From positions 47,279 through 111,278 of the forward strand of contig CAZTXS010000003.1 in NCBI GenBank assembly GCA_964617585.1: a stretch of 64,000 bases of DNA, given 5' to 3'. Both the position numbers and the translations under genes were made by a program. Shown piece after piece: positions 41,813 through 50,912 of the stretch (position 1 is the stretch's first letter; the number at the start of each line of letters is the position of its first letter). The notes under the pieces are model-generated. The model saw only the letters and a program-made list of their open reading frames with translations, was not told the origin of the DNA and ran no database searches. The DNA is from UMGS1601 sp964617585 (GTDB lineage: Bacteria > Bacillota > Clostridia > Oscillospirales > Ruminococcaceae).

Positions 41813-42436
41813 TTACAATTTTGAAACGCACACTAGCAGAAAACCGTCTTTAAAGCTTATTTCAGCATATTTTTCAGTGATCTCATTTGAAACTCCCAAA
41901 GGGAAACCGTTTGTAATAACAGCATTATCCAAAGGAAATTTAACGCCCTTTTCGCATAGCCCGCTAACTTTGTCTGTTAAAGAAAAAACAGATAACGAAT
42001 ATCCCTGCATTTTTTTTAACTCATATTTCCCGGGAAAAAGCGCAGATACTGTGTTTTCTTCGTCAATCAGCTTAGCCGACGCCCTATGTTCAGCAATAAA
42101 TTTAAGCGTCTGTATATTGGCGATGGTATGGTCAAGTCTTCCGCCGATTCCGCCTAAAATAACTATTTCCGATGCACCTTTATCAATAGCGAATTTCACT
42201 GCACTCAAAGTGTCGGTATCATCCTTTTCAATTTTAAGCTTTTTTACATCAACATCCTCGGGAATATATCCGAGAGAATCGAAATCACCTATTGCTATAT
42301 CAAAGTCTATACTTGCATTTTTCAGGACTTTATATCCGCTGTCTGCTGCAATGATATAATCAAATTCTTCACAAACAGATCTAAGCCATTCGATGTTTCT
42401 TATCGCATATCCGCCGACAATCAAACATTTTTCCAT
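41813..42436 (-). CDS. thiN: Thiamine pyrophosphokinase
   Basis: Transfers pyrophosphate from ATP to thiamine. The 207-residue protein has DYIIAADSGYKVLKNASI, DFDIAIGDFDSLG, EKDDTDTLSAVKFAID, and GGIGGRLDHTIANIQTL, with the C-terminal thiamin-binding part (GVSNEITEKYAEISF). It lies 3 bp downstream of rsgA. The rpe gene found between rsgA and thiN in Bacillus is absent here. Confidence 0.95.
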   Translation of the reverse strand: MEKCLIVGGYAIRNIEWLRSVCEEFDYIIAADSGYKVLKNASIDFDIAIGDFDSLGYIPEDVDVKKLKIEKDDTDTLSAVKFAIDKGASEIVILGGIGGRLDHTIANIQTLKFIAEHRASAKLIDEENTVSALFPGKYELKKMQGYSLSVFSLTDKVSGLCEKGVKFPLDNAVITNGFPLGVSNEITEKYAEISFKDGFLLVCVSKL

Positions 42437-42439
42437 TGT

Positions 42440-43321
42440 TTAATGCTCCCACTCCTTCAAACCTTTAGCCTCTTCAAACATAGCAGTGTAGCTTTCATAC
42501 CGTGATTTAGGTATATCCCCACGACTAACGGCAGCTATAACCTCACAGCCGGGTTCGTTTATGTGATTGCAGTCCTGAAAACGGCATTTTCCCGAAAAGT
42601 CATTAAATTCACGAAAGCATGACGCAAGCTCGTCTTTATAAATAATATCGTATTTATTTGTGTCAAAGGAAGAAAACCCCGGAGTGTCAGCAATATAACC
42701 TCCCTCAGGAAGCTTGAAAAGCTCGATATGTCTGGTGGTATGTCTGCCTCTTCCCAGCTTTCGACTTATCTCTCCTGTGCTTAGCTCCAAACCCGGGAAA
42801 AGATTATTTAGCAAGCTTGACTTTCCAACCCCGGTATTGCCCGTGAAAGCTGAAAGCCTGCCCGTTAAGAGCTTTTTTAAATCTCCGCTCCCGTTTCCTG
42901 TTTTATTGTCAACAGAAAACACTTTTATGTCTGCTTTTTTATATATAGAAACCAATCTGTCGGGACTTTCTTTGTCCGACTTAGTAAAAACCACAACAGG
43001 CTCGATATTTTTATATTCTGCAATAGCTATAAATTTGTCTGTCAAAAGCAAATTAGGCGCAGGCTCGCAAACTGAATTTACCAGCACAAGATAATCTAAA
43101 TTAGCAAGCTGAGGTCTTATTATTATTGATTTTCTTTCCGCAATCTCGGTTATGACCGGCGTTTCGCCGTCTTTTATCATGATTTTAACTCTGTCGCCGC
43201 ATACAGGAGATAAATTCTTATTTCTGAAAACGCCTTTGGCTTTACATTCATATACAGCATCAGAGGCCTCTACAAAATAGACGCCTCCGAGTAGTTTTAT
43301 AATTAATCCTTCTGTAATCAT
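42440..43321 (-). CDS. rsgA: Small ribosomal subunit biogenesis GTPase RsgA
   Basis: Circularly permuted GTPase that checks 30S maturation. The product (293 residues from the start used) has an N-terminal OB fold (LLGGVYFVEASDAVYECKAK), FTKSDKE, G1 GNTGVGKSSLLNN, DTPGFSSFD, and a C-terminal zinc site CRFQDCNHINEPGC. I start it at MITEGLIIK, one base after the prkC stop; a Met four codons upstream (43333) also fits. The frame is open to 43384, but those residues overlap prkC and do not resemble RsgA. Confidence 0.94.
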   Translation of the reverse strand: MITEGLIIKLLGGVYFVEASDAVYECKAKGVFRNKNLSPVCGDRVKIMIKDGETPVITEIAERKSIIIRPQLANLDYLVLVNSVCEPAPNLLLTDKFIAIAEYKNIEPVVVFTKSDKESPDRLVSIYKKADIKVFSVDNKTGNGSGDLKKLLTGRLSAFTGNTGVGKSSLLNNLFPGLELSTGEISRKLGRGRHTTRHIELFKLPEGGYIADTPGFSSFDTNKYDIIYKDELASCFREFNDFSGKCRFQDCNHINEPGCEVIAAVSRGDIPKSRYESYTAMFEEAKGLKEWEH

Positions 43322-43322
43322 A

Positions 43323-45491
43323 TTATTCAGCATTGTTTGTCGTCGTCTGACTCCAAGTTGTCGTCGTGGTTTCCTCTGATTCATCAGTTGACGAGGTTTT
43401 TTTAGTAGTTTTCTTTGTGGTTTCTTTTTCAGGCGTTATAGAAGTGAACGCACTGGGATTGGTTGAGGTTGTTGAATAGGTAATATCGGCAAAGTTCACC
43501 TCATATGAACCGTACAGCGCAGACTCGTCGTCCCTTTGAATTTTAATTGAAACAGCCTGTTTTCCCTGTCCCGTAACAGGTACCTTGATAGAACCTCCGG
43601 CTACCGTTTCAGCGTCGCCCAAAGCCTGTGTATTTTTCAGATTTCCGTTTACGTATATAAGAATCTTATAGCTTCCCCAAGAACCTACAGGAACAGAAAC
43701 ATCAATATTAACTGTGTTAGAAGCGGCCTTTCCTGTAGAAACGCCTATAGTAACAACGGTATCTCTGTCAACGCTTGTTCCTTTAGAAATTGACTGCGAA
43801 ACTACAATTCCTTTTTCAACCTCATCTGTGTCAACGTCAGTTACCTCGCATTCAAGCTTATTGTCCTCAAGCTTTGCCCTTGCGTCATCCTCGGTTTTTC
43901 CAATAACATCAGGAACCTTAACCTTGGTTTCCAAAGGTCCGCTGCTGACAAATACGGTTACTGAAGAACCCTGAGGAACCTCGTCGTTTGTTTCAGGATT
44001 TGTCTTTATTACCCGTCCTTCAACTATATCGTCATCGTGAATCAGACTCTGTACCGGCACAAGATTCAGCCGTTCAAGCTCTGAAGCGGCAGCTTCATAA
44101 GTCTGGTTTTTCAAATCGGGAATTACCGAAGTTTTAGGACCCTTTGAAACGGTTACTGAAATTTCAGAACCCTCTTTTTTAATTGTACCCGCCGCAATAT
44201 CCTGCTCGAAAATAATATTTTCAGAATAGTCGTTGTTGTATTCCTCGGTAATAACAAACTGAAGTACCTCGCCGTACTCGTTTTTAGCGTCTATTATTGA
44301 CTGACCGATTAAATTAGGAACTTCAACCTTATTTGAATTGCTTCCGAAGGCGTCAGACTTAATTATCATAAACAGAATTATTACCGCTGCAATAATTACA
44401 ACTGCCACTGTTACTGCTGACAGAATCGGAACTACATATGAGCGTTTTCTTACCGGCTCATCCTCATCATCTTCATAATAATCGTTCGGATAAGAATTGT
44501 TGTAAGTATCTGCAGGCTGATTCGGGTCTACGTCAATGACATCATTATCATCAGCATCATTATTATTATTATTATTATTCTTAACGGGGTTAAAAAATAT
44601 AGTTGACTCGCTTGACTTATGAGCGTCAAGGTCATTTATGGTTTTATATCCGAAAACAACGTCGGGATTATGTTTGAATGTTTCAATATCCTTTATCATC
44701 TCTGAGGCAGACTGATAACGCCTTGAAGGATTTCTTTCCATCGCATGGTAAACGATTTCCTCAAGCGGTTCGGGAATAGTACTTATTATTTCCCTTGGGT
44801 TCTTTGCAGCCTCCTGCATATGCATAAGAGCGACTGCAACAGGATTTTCAGCGTCGAACGGCTTTTTGCCCGTCAGCATTTCATAAAGCATAACGCCGAC
44901 CGAATAAATATCGCTCTTTTCATCGGTTATATCGCCTCTGGCCTGCTCCGGCGATATGTAATGAACCGAACCGATTGTTTTATCCGAAAGCGTTTTACCG
45001 TCAGAACGTGAAAAACGAGCGATTCCGAAATCCATTACCTTTATAGTTCCGTCAGAAAACAGCATAATATTCTGCGGCTTAATATCCCTGTGGACTATTC
45101 CTCTGTCGTGAGCGTGCTGAAGAGCCCTTAATACCTGCGTAATAAAGTGAATAGCGTCCTTCCATCTCAAAACGCCCTGCTGTTCAATAAACTCTTTTAG
45201 AGTAATTCCGTCGATATACTCCATAACAATATACTGAATTTCATCAGAGAATCCAACGTCATAAATCTTAACAATATTAGGATGTGAAAGTACGGCGATA
45301 GCTTTGCTTTCATTTCTGAATCTTCTCAAAAACTCTTCATTCTCGGAATATTCGTTCTTCAAAATCTTAACGGCAACCGTTCTGTCCTCCATAATATCGA
45401 CAGCCTTATAAACATCAGCCATTCCGCCGATACCGATAAGCTCGGTAATTTCATATCTTCCGTCAAGCTTTTTACCTATATTCATATCCAA
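43323..45491 (-). CDS. prkC: Ser/Thr protein kinase with PASTA repeats (PrkC/Stk)
   Basis: Membrane Hanks-type kinase sensing peptidoglycan fragments. The 722-residue protein has the kinase domain (about 10-270: IGIGGMADVYKA, HRDIKPQNIML, DFGIARFS), an acidic linker with an Asn run, one membrane helix near 355-377, three PASTA repeats (about 390-590), an extra beta-rich domain, and a Thr/Ser/Glu-rich tail. The cognate phosphatase prpC is 19 bp upstream and rsgA directly downstream. The tail is longer than in B. subtilis PrkC (648 aa). Confidence 0.96.
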   Translation of the reverse strand: MDMNIGKKLDGRYEITELIGIGGMADVYKAVDIMEDRTVAVKILKNEYSENEEFLRRFRNESKAIAVLSHPNIVKIYDVGFSDEIQYIVMEYIDGITLKEFIEQQGVLRWKDAIHFITQVLRALQHAHDRGIVHRDIKPQNIMLFSDGTIKVMDFGIARFSRSDGKTLSDKTIGSVHYISPEQARGDITDEKSDIYSVGVMLYEMLTGKKPFDAENPVAVALMHMQEAAKNPREIISTIPEPLEEIVYHAMERNPSRRYQSASEMIKDIETFKHNPDVVFGYKTINDLDAHKSSESTIFFNPVKNNNNNNNDADDNDVIDVDPNQPADTYNNSYPNDYYEDDEDEPVRKRSYVVPILSAVTVAVVIIAAVIILFMIIKSDAFGSNSNKVEVPNLIGQSIIDAKNEYGEVLQFVITEEYNNDYSENIIFEQDIAAGTIKKEGSEISVTVSKGPKTSVIPDLKNQTYEAAASELERLNLVPVQSLIHDDDIVEGRVIKTNPETNDEVPQGSSVTVFVSSGPLETKVKVPDVIGKTEDDARAKLEDNKLECEVTDVDTDEVEKGIVVSQSISKGTSVDRDTVVTIGVSTGKAASNTVNIDVSVPVGSWGSYKILIYVNGNLKNTQALGDAETVAGGSIKVPVTGQGKQAVSIKIQRDDESALYGSYEVNFADITYSTTSTNPSAFTSITPEKETTKKTTKKTSSTDESEETTTTTWSQTTTNNAE
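44557..44580. repeat. ATT trinucleotide tract inside prkC
   Basis: Seven or so ATT units encode an Asn run in the juxtamembrane linker of PrkC. Slippage here would only lengthen or shorten the linker. Confidence 0.8.
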
Positions 45492-45510
45492 AACATTTTC
45501 CTCCCTTTCA

Positions 45511-46239
45511 CTAATTCATTATAATTGCCACAGTGATGTTATCCTTACCGCCCTTGTCTTTTGCATAATTGATTAAATCATTGAGTGATTTTTCAAGCTC
45601 TTTATTATATACATAACTGTAAATAAGCTCATCGCTGCAATAATTGGTAAGTCCATCGGAGCAAATGAGAATTACTGAATTTTTCTTTAGCTCTACCTCA
45701 AAATAATCCGGGTCAATGTCAGGCTCGGTACCTATAGCCTTTGTTATTATATGGCTCATCTCATGATTGTTTTTGTCGTCCTTTTCTATCTTTCCCTGCT
45801 CATAAAGAATCTCGACTATCGTATGATCGTTCGTTATCTGGGATATTCCGTTTTCATTGAGAAGATACGCACGGCTGTCGCCTACGCTGGCTATATAAGC
45901 CTTATCTTTGTTTATTAAAGCTCCCACGCAGGTCGTTCCCATACCCTTTTTGTCCTCGTCCTCCTCGGACTTTTCGTAAACCAGCGTATTGGCGGCTGTC
46001 AACGAAGTTAAAAGGGTATTTCTTATGCTGTTGTCATCAGCGTTTCCTCTGTAATTCAGAATAATCCTGTCAAAAACGGTATTTGCTGCAATTTCACTTG
46101 CAACCCCTCCGGACTGTGCGCCGCCCATTCCATCGCAGACGACAGCCGCAACCGTTTCATCATCAATGATTTTAACACAGAATCTGTCCTGATTCTCTTT
46201 TCTTGTCATGCCGACATCGCTCTTAGCGACCACAAACAA
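45511..46239 (-). CDS. prpC: PP2C-type Ser/Thr phosphatase PrpC
   Basis: Manganese-dependent phosphatase that counteracts the PASTA kinase. The 242-residue protein has SDVGMTRKENQDRF, VVCDGMGGAQSGGVAS, IASVGDSRAYLL, and ILICSDGLTNYCSDEL, all metal-site motifs of the PPM family. No membrane segment. It lies between rlmN (17 bp) and prkC (19 bp). Confidence 0.96.
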   Translation of the reverse strand: MFVVAKSDVGMTRKENQDRFCVKIIDDETVAAVVCDGMGGAQSGGVASEIAANTVFDRIILNYRGNADDNSIRNTLLTSLTAANTLVYEKSEEDEDKKGMGTTCVGALINKDKAYIASVGDSRAYLLNENGISQITNDHTIVEILYEQGKIEKDDKNNHEMSHIITKAIGTEPDIDPDYFEVELKKNSVILICSDGLTNYCSDELIYSYVYNKELEKSLNDLINYAKDKGGKDNITVAIIMN

Positions 46240-46256
46240 GCCGGCTCACCCTCTTT

Positions 46257-47300
46257 CTATACTTCATATTCTCGTCTTAACTGTCCGCAGGCGGCGTCAA
46301 TATCAGAACCTAATGTTCTCCTGACTGTAGCGTTTACGCCCAAATTGACCAAGTAATCCTTAAATTTGTTCGCCGATTTCCTGTTGGATTTATATTCCCG
46401 TTCCTTTATTTTATTTACGGGTATTATATTAACATGGCTTTGCATACCACGCAGAAGCTTTGACAGCCGCACAGCCTGCTCATAAGAATCGTTTACTCCG
46501 TCTATCAAAGCATATTCAAATGATATGCGCCTTCCCGTTTTGGATAAATATTGCTTACAGGCTGTCATCAGCTCTTTTATATTATATTTATTATTTACCG
46601 GCATTATTTCGCTTCTCTTATCATCAGTCGTGGCGTGAAGAGAAATTGAAAGCGTCAGCCCGTAATTCTTTTCAGCCAAATCATAAATCCTCGGAACAAC
46701 TCCGCAGGTTGAAAGCGAAACATGACGCAGGCTCATGCCGTTGCCGTCTTTATCGCTTAAAATCTCAAGAAACTTAGTTACGTTTTCAAAGTTATCCAGC
46801 GGCTCGCCGATACCCATTAAAACTATACTTGAAACCTTTATCCCGGAATCTCTTTCAGTTTCATAAAGCTGAAGCAGAATTTCAGACGGAGCAAGATTCC
46901 TTTTAAAGCCTGCTATAGTGGACGCACAGAACTTACATCCCATTTTACAGCCAACCTGAGTAGAAACGCACAAGCTGTATCCGTGATTATATTTCATCAG
47001 CACTGTTTCTATATGATTTGAGTCGTACAGTTCATATAGATATTTTACAGTATTGTCTATGTTTGACGCAAGTCTTTTTGAAATAATTAGTGATTTTATA
47101 CAAAAATCCTCTGATAATTTTGTTTTTAACTGTGCAGATAAATTACTCATTTTGTCAAAACTGCTTGCTTTTTTTACATGAAGCCACTGCCATATCTGCT
47201 TTGCTCTGAACTTTTTTTCACCCAAAAGAAGAATCTTTTCTTCCAATTCGCTAAAGCTAAGCGATAATATATCAATTTTTTCACTATTTTTATCTGTCAT
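46257..47300 (-). CDS. rlmN: 23S rRNA/tRNA adenine-C2 methyltransferase RlmN
   Basis: Radical-SAM enzyme that methylates C2 of A2503 in 23S rRNA and A37 of some tRNAs. The 347-residue protein has CKMGCKFCAS, the methyl-carrying Cys region at the C-terminus (LGSDIDAACGQLRR), and GIGEPLDNFENVTKFL. The N-terminal FRAKQIWQWLHVKK is typical. Cfr is excluded by the RlmN-type length and context between rsmB and prpC. Confidence 0.95.
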   Translation of the reverse strand: MTDKNSEKIDILSLSFSELEEKILLLGEKKFRAKQIWQWLHVKKASSFDKMSNLSAQLKTKLSEDFCIKSLIISKRLASNIDNTVKYLYELYDSNHIETVLMKYNHGYSLCVSTQVGCKMGCKFCASTIAGFKRNLAPSEILLQLYETERDSGIKVSSIVLMGIGEPLDNFENVTKFLEILSDKDGNGMSLRHVSLSTCGVVPRIYDLAEKNYGLTLSISLHATTDDKRSEIMPVNNKYNIKELMTACKQYLSKTGRRISFEYALIDGVNDSYEQAVRLSKLLRGMQSHVNIIPVNKIKEREYKSNRKSANKFKDYLVNLGVNATVRRTLGSDIDAACGQLRREYEV

Positions 47301-47314
47301 GTATATCTATTAAA

Positions 47315-48631
47315 TTACCTTTTCTTAATAAGCTTCGCAATGAAAAATCCATCGCTGTTAAACATTTTTGGCGTTATAGTCGCCTTATATTCATCGGACG
47401 TCAAATTCGCCGGACCATTGATGCTTCCCTTATCAAATTCTGAATGTCCGCTTAAAAACCAATCTATTATGTCGTCGTTTTCCGCTTTTGAAAGCGTACA
47501 GGTCGAATAAACCAAAGTACCGCCCTTTTTCAGATATTTTGATGAAGTTTCCAATATACTTCTTTGTATATCTTTTAAACCTTCAAAATCATCGGGATTT
47601 TTATTCTTTATCTCAGGCTTTCGTCTTATAACTCCAAGCCCTGAACAAGGTACGTCGCACAAAACTTTATCTGCCTCGCCTATATCTTCCGAATAAACAG
47701 ACGCGTCGTTAACTCTTGCTTCGATACAAGTCAAACCTAACCGCTTCGCACCGTCCTTTATAAGCTTTACACGGTTTTCATATAAATCGCAGGCAATTAC
47801 CCTGCCGCTATTATTCATAAGCTCAGCTATAGTAAAAGCCTTTCCTCCCGGAGCTGAACAAACGTCCAATACGGTTTCACCGGGCTTTGGTTCCAAAACC
47901 TCGCAACATATCTGACTTGAAACGTCCTGAATATGGAAAAGCCCCTTTCTGTATACACGGGAGTGACTTATAGCTCCGACATTTGAAAGCTTAACGCAGT
48001 TTTCAGCTTCTTTTCTGCTGCTTACTTCAATTCCAAGCTCCCTGATGTCGTTTATTATTTCATCGAGCGGCTTTTTTAGCACATTCAGCCTTGCGGTAAC
48101 AGGAGGTGTACCTAAAGAGCTTTCAAGCATATTCAAAGCCATATCCTCGCCGTATTCGTCTGTCCATTTTTCTATCAGCCATATAGGGCAGGAATATAAA
48201 ACCGACAGCCTTTCGAGCTTATTTTCAGGAAGCGGTATCTGTTTGTTATCTCTGAGAAAAGACCTGAGAACTCCGTTCACATAGCCGCCCAAAACGGGGT
48301 TGCTGCTTCTCTTTGCAAGCTTTACGCTTTCAAAAACCGCCGCTCTGTCAGGTACTGAATCCATATAAAGAAGCTGATAAACGGCTATTCTAAAAAGCTG
48401 CAGTATGTCGCTTGATAGTTTATCAAGCGGTTTTTTAGAATATTTACTTATCACTGCATCAATCGTAATTTGACGTTCAATAACGCCGTAAAAAAGATTT
48501 GTAACAAACTTTTTATCCTGTGAAGTCAGATTGCTTTCCGCCAAAGCATTGTCAAGCAAAATGTTTGAATAGGATGAGTTAGAGTAAAAAGAAGTTAAAA
48601 GCTTTTTTGTAAAATTCCTGGCGTTATCCAT
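47315..48631 (-). CDS. rsmB: 16S rRNA m5C967 methyltransferase RsmB
   Basis: SAM-dependent rRNA cytosine methyltransferase. The 438-residue protein has a NusB-like N-terminal domain (about 1-130) and a Fmu/NOL1 catalytic domain: DVCSAPGGKAFTIAELM, catalytic cysteines in CDVPCSGLGVIRRKPEI and VYSTCTLSKAEND. It overlaps the yugP start by 1 bp and precedes rlmN by 14 bp. Confidence 0.96.
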   Translation of the reverse strand: MDNARNFTKKLLTSFYSNSSYSNILLDNALAESNLTSQDKKFVTNLFYGVIERQITIDAVISKYSKKPLDKLSSDILQLFRIAVYQLLYMDSVPDRAAVFESVKLAKRSSNPVLGGYVNGVLRSFLRDNKQIPLPENKLERLSVLYSCPIWLIEKWTDEYGEDMALNMLESSLGTPPVTARLNVLKKPLDEIINDIRELGIEVSSRKEAENCVKLSNVGAISHSRVYRKGLFHIQDVSSQICCEVLEPKPGETVLDVCSAPGGKAFTIAELMNNSGRVIACDLYENRVKLIKDGAKRLGLTCIEARVNDASVYSEDIGEADKVLCDVPCSGLGVIRRKPEIKNKNPDDFEGLKDIQRSILETSSKYLKKGGTLVYSTCTLSKAENDDIIDWFLSGHSEFDKGSINGPANLTSDEYKATITPKMFNSDGFFIAKLIKKR

Positions 48632-49365
48632 TAATTTCTCCTGTTATTGCCGCTGAAAACTATAAGTATAATTCTAAAAAGCGACGCAAGAGATGAAATC
48701 AGCGCAGCAACATAAGTTAAAGCGGCAGCGGTAAGAACCTTCCTTGCCTTAGGTACTTCATCTTCATACAAAATCATGTCCGTTTCAAGGGTTTTCAAGG
48801 CTCTGGAGCTTGCGTTAAACTCGACAGGCAAGGTTACTAGCTGAAATACAGTAGCAACAGCAAACAAACATATTCCGATAACTGCAATTGTAAAACCAGT
48901 CTGATTTCCCTGCGTGGCTTTATACATATTTGAAATAACCAGTCCAACTATAATAAACAACATTGACAGCTTTGAACTGAAATTCGTAATAGGTACCATA
49001 GCTGTTCTGATTTTTATAGGAGTATATCCTTCTGCGTGCTGAACTGCATGACCGCACTCATGAGCCGCAACTCCTATCGCTGCAACCGATGTGCTGTTGT
49101 CAACAGAGTCCGAAAGTCTTACGGTATTTGAGCTTGGGTCGAAATGGTCGGTCAGATTACCCTTGATATGCTCTATCCGGATATGCTGAAGTCCGTTTGA
49201 ATCTAAAATACGTCTTGCGACCTCTCTTGCCGTCAAGCCTCTTGCATTGCTTACTTTTGAAAACTTCTTATAGGTTGAATTCACCTTGAACTGCGCATAC
49301 AGCGACAACAAAAGCGGCGGAATCAATATAAGTATCGTCCAGTCGTAATAATAAAAATAATACAT
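48631..49365 (-). CDS. yugP: YugP-type zinc metallopeptidase
   Basis: Membrane metalloprotease of the DUF2324/YugP family, 244 residues from the start used. It has one N-terminal hydrophobic segment, the zinc motif AAHECGHAVQH, and two or three further membrane segments (about 120-145, 155-185, 215-240). Substrate is unknown. The ATG (MYYFYYYDW) has AAAGGTTGG 7 bases upstream; a TTG four codons earlier overlaps that SD and is rejected. It is between fmt and rsmB in this conserved cluster. Confidence 0.85.
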   Translation of the reverse strand: MYYFYYYDWTILILIPPLLLSLYAQFKVNSTYKKFSKVSNARGLTAREVARRILDSNGLQHIRIEHIKGNLTDHFDPSSNTVRLSDSVDNSTSVAAIGVAAHECGHAVQHAEGYTPIKIRTAMVPITNFSSKLSMLFIIVGLVISNMYKATQGNQTGFTIAVIGICLFAVATVFQLVTLPVEFNASSRALKTLETDMILYEDEVPKARKVLTAAALTYVAALISSLASLFRIILIVFSGNNRRN

Positions 49366-49426
49366 AAAAATTACCAACCTTTCTTTATATCTGAACCGAT
49401 CGGGCAGACTATGCTGCCGATCTTAA

Positions 49427-50371
49427 TTATTCACCTAAGATTTTTCCTCTGCTTATAGGTTTACCCCTTAGATAATCCTCGGCTTTCATCCTTTTTGAAC
49501 CCTCCGCCTGAACCTCTGTCAGCCTTATGCTTCCGTTCTTACAAGCAACGATAAGGTTCTTCTCATCAATAACTTCCCCCGGCGCTGCGGAAAGAGCTTT
49601 TTCAGATGCTATTTCCGAACGATAAACTTTAAGCCGTTTCCCGTCTATTGAAGTTACTGCGCAAGGCCAGTCGGACAAACCGCATATTTTATTGTGAATC
49701 TTATAAACAGAAGTATTGAAATCAAGCTTTGATAAATTCTTAGAAAGCATAGGCGCATAGCTAGCTTTGCTTTCATCCTGTTTAACGGGAGAAATATTCC
49801 CCTCTGTTAAAGCGTCTATCGTCTTGAGCAAAAGCTCCGCTCCCATATATGAAAGTCTGTCAAAAAGTTCGGCGGACGTTTCATTCTCACCGATTTCAGT
49901 TCTTTCGCAAAGGAGAATGTCCCCTGTATCAAGACCTTCGTTCATAAGCATGGTTGTGACTCCCGTTTCCCTTTCTCCGTTAAGCACAGCCTGCTGGATA
50001 GGCGCCGCTCCTCTGTATTTCGGCAGAAGCGAGCCGTGAATGTTTACGCAACCGAGTATTGGTATTTCCAGAACCTCTTTGGGTAGTATTTTACCGTACG
50101 CCGCCACAACAATTATATCAGGCTTTAAATCCTTTATTATTTTAATATAACCGTCGGCGTCTTTTTTTAAACTTTTAGGCTGATAAACCTTTATACCGTT
50201 TTCCTCCGCCAAAACCTTGACGGGCGGCGGCGTAAGCTTATGACCTCTGCCTTTGGGTTTATCCGGCTGAGTGAAAACAGCCTTGACCGAATGTTTTGAA
50301 TAAATAAGCGACTTAAGCGCCGGTATTGCAAAATCGGGAGTACCCATAAAAATCACATCAAGCATTTGCAA
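49427..50371 (-). CDS. fmt: Methionyl-tRNA formyltransferase
   Basis: Formylates initiator Met-tRNA. The 314-residue protein has FMGTPDFAIPALKSL, HGSLLPKYRGAAPIQ with catalytic His, TTMLMNEGLDTGDIL, and a C-terminal OB domain. TTG at 50369-50371 is chosen: GGAGG is 19 bases upstream, but a perfect CTCTT/AAGAG hairpin in between would bring it to about 7. The ATG two codons downstream is also possible. Peptide deformylase is encoded next, as usual. Confidence 0.95.
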   Translation of the reverse strand: MQMLDVIFMGTPDFAIPALKSLIYSKHSVKAVFTQPDKPKGRGHKLTPPPVKVLAEENGIKVYQPKSLKKDADGYIKIIKDLKPDIIVVAAYGKILPKEVLEIPILGCVNIHGSLLPKYRGAAPIQQAVLNGERETGVTTMLMNEGLDTGDILLCERTEIGENETSAELFDRLSYMGAELLLKTIDALTEGNISPVKQDESKASYAPMLSKNLSKLDFNTSVYKIHNKICGLSDWPCAVTSIDGKRLKVYRSEIASEKALSAAPGEVIDEKNLIVACKNGSIRLTEVQAEGSKRMKAEDYLRGKPISRGKILGE

Positions 50372-50375
50372 AAAA

Positions 50376-50387
50376 CTCTTTTAAGAG
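50376..50387 (-). promoter_or_regulatory. Hairpin between SD and start codon of fmt
   Basis: Leftward CTCTT-AA-AAGAG followed by TTTTT lies between AAGGAGG and the TTG start. Folding would give a normal SD spacing. A weak terminator is an alternative reading. Confidence 0.45.
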
Positions 50388-50402
50388 CGTCCTCCTTAGA
50401 AA

Positions 50403-50873
50403 TTATTTATCGGAATCTTCTTCAACATTTACAGCTTCTTCAATCAGTCTTGTGAAAAGCTTCCCTTCTAGGTGGTCGCACTCATGCTGAACGCATCTTG
50501 CGAAAAGTTCTTCAACCTCTTTCTCATACCAGTTGCCGTTTCTGTCCTGTGCCTTAAATTTAACCTTCTGCGCCCTTGTTACATATCCCCAATCGCCCGG
50601 ACATGAAAGGCAGCCTTCAACGCCGTACTGAGTACCTTGAGTTTCTATAATTTCCGGATTAATAAGCTCATATAAGCCCTCGCCGACGTCAATAACGACC
50701 GCACGTCTGAGAATTCCCACCTGAGGAGCCGCCAGACCTGCACCCTCCGCTTTATAAAGCGTTTCCGCCATATCGTCGAGAAGCGTCCGCAGTTTTTCGT
50801 CAAATTTTTCAACAGGTCTGCAAACTTTTGATAAAGCGTCATCACTTTTATTTAAAATAGTTCTTATCGCCAT
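50403..50873 (-). CDS. def: Peptide deformylase
   Basis: Removes the formyl group from new proteins. The 156-residue protein has GAGLAAPQVGI (motif 1), EGCLSCPG (motif 2, metal Cys) and QHECDHLEGKLF (motif 3, HExxH metal site; the family's HExxDH). The family is short type. It precedes fmt in transcription by about 31 bp, with priA upstream. Confidence 0.97.
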   Translation of the reverse strand: MAIRTILNKSDDALSKVCRPVEKFDEKLRTLLDDMAETLYKAEGAGLAAPQVGILRRAVVIDVGEGLYELINPEIIETQGTQYGVEGCLSCPGDWGYVTRAQKVKFKAQDRNGNWYEKEVEELFARCVQHECDHLEGKLFTRLIEEAVNVEEDSDK

Positions 50874-50912
50874 TTGATTATGTTCCTTTCTGAATATTTA
50901 AAACAACCTGCG

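Noticed and set aside
44557..44580. ATT tract as a CRISPR or satellite array
   Set aside because: It is a simple in-frame microsatellite without spacers.
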